Shown: piece by piece, positions 58,747-64,000 of the stretch
Layout: each line of letters opens with the position of its first letter
How positions within the stretch are numbered: position 1 is the first letter of the stretch
NCBI GenBank assembly: GCA_023052935.1
Contig: CM041292.1
Span: forward strand, 82,904,169-82,968,168
Reading direction: 5' to 3'
DNA: 64,000 bases
Source: Piezodorus guildinii
Taxonomy: Eukaryota > Arthropoda > Insecta > Hemiptera > Pentatomidae
Notes under the pieces: generated by a model
The model's database searches: none
What the model was told of the DNA's origin: nothing
The model's input: only the letters and a program-made list of their open reading frames with translations
Program-made: the position numbers and the translations under genes

Positions 58747-60603
58747 TAGAATGATAATAAGAGTATTTTACGCAATTTTGTTTCTTACAACACGTTATCA
58801 AAGTAGCCAAGAAAACGGTTAAGAAAATTAACTCGTTTCAGAACATATAACCTGTCATGTCACATTTAAATTTATCACAAGCCTGCATCCAAAAAAAAAA
58901 TTATCATCTGGGTGAATATTCGTTTTCAAAACTTTTCTCCAACTTTCTTATATCGATTTAATTAAAAATAAATACTTATTAGGATCGAAACATTGGTGTT
59001 TATTTAGATGTAGCAGGTCAAATGATTAGGCAATTTTCTTTTAAAGCTCATTTAAATTTTTGCCTAATTATATTGGGTAAAAGGGATTATAATGTAAAGG
59101 GAGGCTGTTACGGAACCAATTGAGGCTGCAGAAGGAATTCGAAACCGGTGTGATAGGGTAGAAAGTAGTCCTGAGGATCTTTCATAAAATCACAAAGAGA
59201 AACTCGGTCAGTGAGCAGCTCATTTGGTCACCGCTATCTTGTAACCTTAAACGGAACCTTTTATTGCCTTATTTTATCGCCTAATATAAATTATACACAT
59301 TGTGGAAGGTAAAACTCTATTTATTTAATTACAAGTACAATAAAGCGAGGATAAAAACGTCTCTGGAAGACTAAGTTTAATCCTATACGCAGTGAATTAT
59401 ATCCTGAGGTATGTCGGAATAATACACAATATATAATTGGGATAGAAAAAAGTTGATTCTTTCTCGATTTTAAAAACTAAAAACTTTTTTCTGGGACTAA
59501 TTGTAAGTCTAAGACTATAATCAACTAGAATTTAATTATAGAATTCTAATTGTCAGACAGCGTCAATTTGGGACGCAAGAAAGTACTGAAAAAAAAAAGA
59601 TATTTGATTATGGGAAGCAAGGCTGCGCGGCGGATGTTTGAAGAGAGAGAATTCCAAAAGGTAGTAGAACGGGCCAGAAATGAACATTAAATGTTAACAA
59701 ATTGGTTTATTATTATCAATAAACAATCTTTGTAAACGACCAGAAAAAAAAAAACTCCCCCCTCCATTAAATTTTGAGGTCTTACGTTTCCAGATACGTA
59801 TAATCCGAATAAAGTATAAAAAAAAAAAAAAAAATCGTTTGTCCACCGTCTGCGGCATTTCTCTGAAACTACTGGAACAATTTTTTTTTAATTAGCCACA
59901 AAATATTGGGGCATGCAACGATGATCACTTTTTAAAATGGCGGCAGATTACAAATCATTTAATTGAACAACGCACTTATTTTCGTAGATAGATAAAAATA
60001 TGTATGGATTTTTAGGATCATTAAAGCGCGATTAAAAAAATAAAATAAATCTTGCATATATATTCCTACTAAATGAAAAAAAAGAATCATTTAAATTGGT
60101 TTAAAACTAGCAGAGATATCACACTTTGAAATTAGCAGCGGTGATATACCATTTTCCTTTGAATTATCTATTACTTATCGTATTAGTCAAATAAACAGCT
60201 ATGTAAACAGTTATACTCTAATACAGCTATTTATTTAATAACCATTGTGTAATAATTTGCAGCGTTTTTATTTTTTTGTTTTTTTTTTAACATCTACATT
60301 TTATAACGTTAACTTATATAGTTATTAATTATATTAACCTAACAAGGTAATATTGAAAAAAAGTAAAGAGATCCTTAAGATGGAGATGGGAAGGGTAGAG
60401 GAGGGAAGGAGAGGAAAGAACTACGAAACGTTTATTGATCATTTTAAAATAAATTTTGGAAGAATGTAAAAAATACCACTTTTTTCCATCCCTAGACTAA
60501 TTTATTATACTAATTTAGGCTAAATAAATATTTTAACCCAAGCTCTTAGATAATGGGTCGAATTCATAAGATACAGTGGCACTGAGGGATGATAATGATT
60601 GAT
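58747..60603. other. unassigned AT-rich DNA
   Basis: No gene recognised. Short A runs at 59743 and 59819, and a stretch near 60190-60265 shared (inverted) with 31610-31700. Confidence 0.35.
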
Positions 60604-60994
60604 AATTGAGACGTTGATTTCCAAAAGGTACTAAAGGACATTTTTTACGAAATTGATATTTTTACATATTTATATTCTCCTCATTTAGTTTTATCTAAAT
60701 CTTGAATTCGATTGTGTTTAATGAACACTCATTTCCTTTAATAACGTGATTTAGAAATGCTATTGATTTCTCAAGATACTTATTACACATTTAGTTTTAT
60801 TCCAAATCATACCAGAACATTTCATTTCATAACTTTAATATGGTTTTATTAATATAGTAAAGAAATAATTCTAGATTTTAATGCGAAAAGACCCAAATTA
60901 GCTGGTTTAATAATATAGTAATGAGAGATTTTCGCGCTTCCTGTAAAATTCCGCTGAATGGATATAGTACCTTTTGGAAATCAACGTCTCAATT
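60604..60994. mobile_element. PAL-1 element, complete copy
   Basis: 391 bp from AATTGAGACGTTGATTTCC to its inverted complement, with CCAAAAGGTACTA next to each end. The interior matches copy B at 7035-7430. The flanks are a repeated 20-bp word: GATGATAATGATTGAT at 60588-60603 and again at 60995-61010. No open frame. Confidence 0.88.
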
Positions 60995-61344
60995 GATGAT
61001 AATGATTGATAATTGATGAGCTGATAGTGGCGATGATGAGAGTCGACAGAGGAAGGGACTGGTGACGGCCCAAGAGGAGGCTGCTATAGAAAGGAGGCGG
61101 TCGCCTTGAACTTGATCTAGAAGTGGGCCATGGGAAGCCACTTCCTTTAGGAAACCATAATAGCTTCCTAGCATTTTATCTTCTTCAATTATATCATTTG
61201 CCAGGGCTCAATTAAATTCACAACAATGATTGCGAGGCGAGGAAAGTAGACTAAATCCGCCCAGGGAAGATAGAATGACTCACTTACATGCCGTGAGGTT
61301 TTAGCTCGCAATCATTTTAGCTCAAAATACTGAGAACAAATCGG

Positions 61345-62060
61345 GTGCGCGCAACACACGGCTTTCACTTACCTCCGTTATTTATATCAATTTAAGAATT
61401 TTTAAACAAATTTGGAAACGAAAATAGACTAGTTAAAGAATTATTTACATTTGATTTTAAAAGAAACATGTGTTTTATTAAATAATCTATTATATTATTA
61501 TTTACGACTGTCAGTTTGTTTTATCGGCTTTTCATCACTCTTCGTTAACTTTTACAGTAGTATGTATAAGATACTATTTTTTCTAAAATCTTTGGCATTT
61601 CAACGGTATATTATTCATGAATATTACTGTGCTTAAGTTCAAAAACGTAAACATTTCATTAAAAACATATTTTTATTTTATTATCTCCTTTAGTTGGATT
61701 TAAAATTCGTTCAACTTCTATATTTACCTGTTTTTTAGCAATGCTAATCAGATGAAATGGCCAATTTCATAAAAGCTGCAAAATTAAAAGTACTTTAGAA
61801 GAAGAAATTTTGAAATATCGGCATTTAAGCCCTGTCAGACTATTTCAATCAGGATTAAACCTACATGATATTAATACCCGTCCAATTTTACATCGATTTA
61901 GCGAGTTTAATAAAAATCGTTAGAGCTGTTGTTGAGAAAATCGTAAAAAGGTGGAAAATGCTTTGTGTAAAGTAGCTCTTCTGGTTAGCTGATTTTGATG
62001 AAAAAGTTGCTATTTTGTATTTATATTCGTTTGGCTTCGCTTAAAGAGTAAACCTAGGGA
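61345..62060 (+). repeat. REP-E copy 2
   Basis: Begins GTGCGCGCAACACACGGCTT and TCACTTACCTCCG, then TTATTAAATAATCTATTATA, TTTTTTCTAAAATCTTTGG, ATATCGGCATTTAAGCCCTG, CAGACTATTTCAATCAGG and GAGAAAATCGTAAAAAGG. No coding frame spans it. Confidence 0.78.
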
Positions 62061-62149
62061 ATAGGTTTTTTTAGAAAAAGAATATTTTGTTACACTTTTA
62101 ATTAAATCATTTTTATGTATTTACATATTTGTATTATCCTTTACTTTCG

Positions 62150-62935
62150 CTTAAACTATAATTTGAGTTTTTACCAAAAACAGTTTTCGGGTTCCCTGAT
62201 TATAAATGATCAATCCCCGCAAAAAAATCTGTGTGTGCGCGTGTTTGGTCAAGCTCGAAAACGATAAGTTGCATAAACCTGAAATTTCATATTTCAGGAA
62301 CGTATATTCCTGAGATGTTACAGCAACGTTTTTAACAAAGTTAGCCATTTAACAAAGTTAACAAGCACCACTTTATACAACGTATTTTGTACCTTTTCAT
62401 GATTTTCTCAATAACGGCTATAACGATTTTAATTAAACCCAAATCGATAAACATCGATGGGAAATGTAATGAGCTTTCATTCGATTAAAAAGGCCAGACA
62501 GGGGTTAAATGCCTATGTTTTTTATTTTCTTCCTCCAAAGTACCATTTTTTTTAAATCGAAAAAAATAACGATATCATATTTTAGCATTCATAAAAAACG
62601 GGAAAATATATAAGTTGAAAGAATTTGATATCCAACTAAAGGAGGAAAGAGTTAGGAGGAAAGAGAAAAGGAGGACCTTTTTAAGATAAATTTTGTTTTT
62701 TTTGAACATTAGAACAGTTATGTAGATGTATGATATACCGTCGGAAAGTAAAAACAAATATTATCTTATACACAAAGTTGCAAAAATTAATGAAGAAAAC
62801 TAAATCTTTGTTGCAGATATTAATATAATAGATTATTCAATGAAGCACATTTTTCCATCGGAACTCAATGTGATTGATTGTAACAATGGAGGTAAGTAAA
62901 AGTCTTGTGTTGAGCGCACCACATTTTTCTTAATT
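62150..62935 (-). repeat. REP-E copy 3, inverted, head to head outward with copy 2
   Basis: On the minus strand from 62935: GTGGTGCGCTCAACACAAGA, CTTTTACTTACCTCC, then CATAGGCATTTAACCCCTGT and ATTGAGAAAATCATGAAAAGG, the same order as copy 2. It extends further at its tail (AAATATGAAATTTCAGG, CGCGCACACACAG), which is the part also seen at 55285. Confidence 0.72.
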
Positions 62936-63439
62936 ATTTTGCTTTGACATAATCATCCAGCCTTCTTGACCATAAGCAATCTAAACGGATTCATTTGATA
63001 AATTATAATTTATAGTACTAGGAAATGCTACTCAAAAAACACTTTAAGAAAAGTAGAGTAAACTATGTCTTTATAATTGCATTATTTTACAAAAGCCCTG
63101 CAGATAACGATGGAATAAAAAAAATAAAAAATATTAGCGTTAAATTTCGCATTTCTATTTATAAACGTTGAAAGGAAATGTTCCAATATCAAAAAGTGAT
63201 TGTGGAGTTAAGTGGGTCGAAAGGACGGCTGAGCATGGGTTCAAGGATGCTAACTTAAGTTCAACCGCCTTCGCCTATAATGTCGGTCTCAAATCCTTCA
63301 CTGAATAAAATTACTGCATTGTATATTACAGTATGCACGGCTATATGCATAACTCAAAGTTGAAATATTTTGTTAAAGAAAATATATATATTACATGCAC
63401 AAGTAAATAAACCAATTTCATGATTTTGTTGATTGTAAC
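62936..63439. other. unassigned DNA between REP-E copies
   Basis: No feature recognised; a GC-richer patch at 63200-63300 has no frame. Confidence 0.35.
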
Positions 63440-64000
63440 ATAAAAAACACAAGACTTTCACTTATCTTCGTTGTTAAAATCATTTTAAGAAATTTTAATA
63501 CATTTAGAAATGCAAATAAACTGTTAAATAATTAATTACATTGAGTTTAAATAGAAACGTTTGTTTTATTAAATAATGTATTATATTATTATCTACGACA
63601 ATCAGTTAATTTTATAGAATTTTCATCACTCTCTGTTTACTTTTACAATTTTGTGAACAATATAGAAAAGATTTTTCTAAAATCTTTAGCTTTCCAACGA
63701 TATATTATACGTCAATATTACTGTTTTTTTATTAAAATTATATACAAAAAAGTTTTCCCTTTTCTCCAGTTATCAAAATTTAAAGTACTTTAGAGGAGGA
63801 AAAATTAAAATATTGGCATTTACGCCTTCTCAAACTATTTCAATCACGATTAAACCTACACCACATTAAAGCCCGTTAAATTTTAAATCGACATGACCAG
63901 TTTAATCAAAATAGTTGGAACCTTTTTGGAGAAAATCGTAAAAGGGTGCACAATGCGTGGTACAAAGTGGCTCTTCTGGTTAACTAATTTTGATAAAAAA
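63440..64000 (+). repeat. REP-E copy 4, cut by window edge
   Basis: Starts AACACAAGACTTTCACTTAT and follows copy 2: TTATTAAATAATGTATTATA, TTTTTCTAAAATCTTTAGC, CAACGATATATTATACG, TCTTCTGGTTAACTAATTTTG at the window end. Confidence 0.78.

Noticed and set aside
1..64000. CRISPR array, bacterial operons, phage or plasmid modules
   Set aside because: No regularly spaced direct repeats, no dense coding and no ribosome-binding-site pattern; SINEs, mariners and spliced coding sequence show eukaryotic DNA.

Overview
This window is AT-rich, intron- or intergenic-type eukaryotic DNA, most likely from an arthropod. Four things point that way: five mariner-family transposon traces, several Jockey-type LINE copies, an R2-like LINE piece, and a short repeat end (TAGCTGTTTCCTGCGGC, near 23587) that I recall from arthropod genomes. 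Nothing here is prokaryotic: there are no operons and no dense coding. Only one segment looks like an ordinary host gene, a 140-bp exon of a calpain-type cysteine protease at 39537-39676 on the minus strand, with good splice sites on both sides. Much of the window may be intron of that gene or intergenic DNA; this cannot be settled from the window alone. The species is not identifiable by eye.

Almost everything else is transposable-element material. (1) DNA transposons: one mariner (25840-27119) has an uninterrupted 337-codon transposase, matching inverted ends and a TA duplication. An internally deleted mariner lies at 57830-58746, a decayed one at 33936-34999, and fragments at 3432 and 6482. 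A palindromic family, here called PAL-1, carries the iterated word CCAAAAGGTACTA. It is present as about 390-bp copies (7035-7430, 60604-60994), as fragments, and as a 3.6-kb element with arms of about 530 bp (24792-28403). (2) LINEs: three Jockey-like lineages (Jk-A, Jk-B, Jk-C), two different RNase-H-bearing LINE ends (9131-9960 and about 18640-19886), an R2-like 3' piece with zinc knuckle and restriction-like endonuclease (19970-21795), and one further LINE end (28895-30358). (3) SINEs: four tRNA-derived families, here SINE-A to SINE-D, with recognisable A and B boxes; two insertions have perfect target-site duplications of 14 and 15 bp. (4) An old dispersed repeat, REP-E, of about 700-800 bp, with copies at 14310, 61345, 62935 (inverted) and 63440, plus a tail at 55285.

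Layout. 1-9 kb: SINE, mariner and PAL-1 debris. 9-18 kb: a LINE fragment, REP-E split by a SINE, and unassigned AT-rich DNA. 18.6-21.8 kb: two LINE 3' ends in a row, the second R2-like. 23-24 kb: a tandem repeat of about 210 bp. 24.8-28.4 kb: a three-level nest (PAL-1 element, then SINE-A, then mariner). 28.9-30.4 kb: a LINE split by SINE-B. 33-37 kb: Jockey and mariner remains. 39.5 kb: the calpain exon. 41.3-42.8 kb: the best-preserved Jockey reverse transcriptase, with two stops. 43.9-44.3 kb: an unidentified broken reading frame. 47-50.9 kb: three Jk-B copies, two of which share a nearly identical 156-bp patch. 53-58.7 kb: a SINE, a hairpin element with ribozyme-like motifs, a G-quadruplex candidate and the deleted mariner. 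60.6-64 kb: PAL-1 and three REP-E copies.

The recognisable genes do not form a pathway. The relations between features are those of insertion, nesting and decay. Family labels such as SINE-A, PAL-1, Jk-B and REP-E are local names for this report, not database names.
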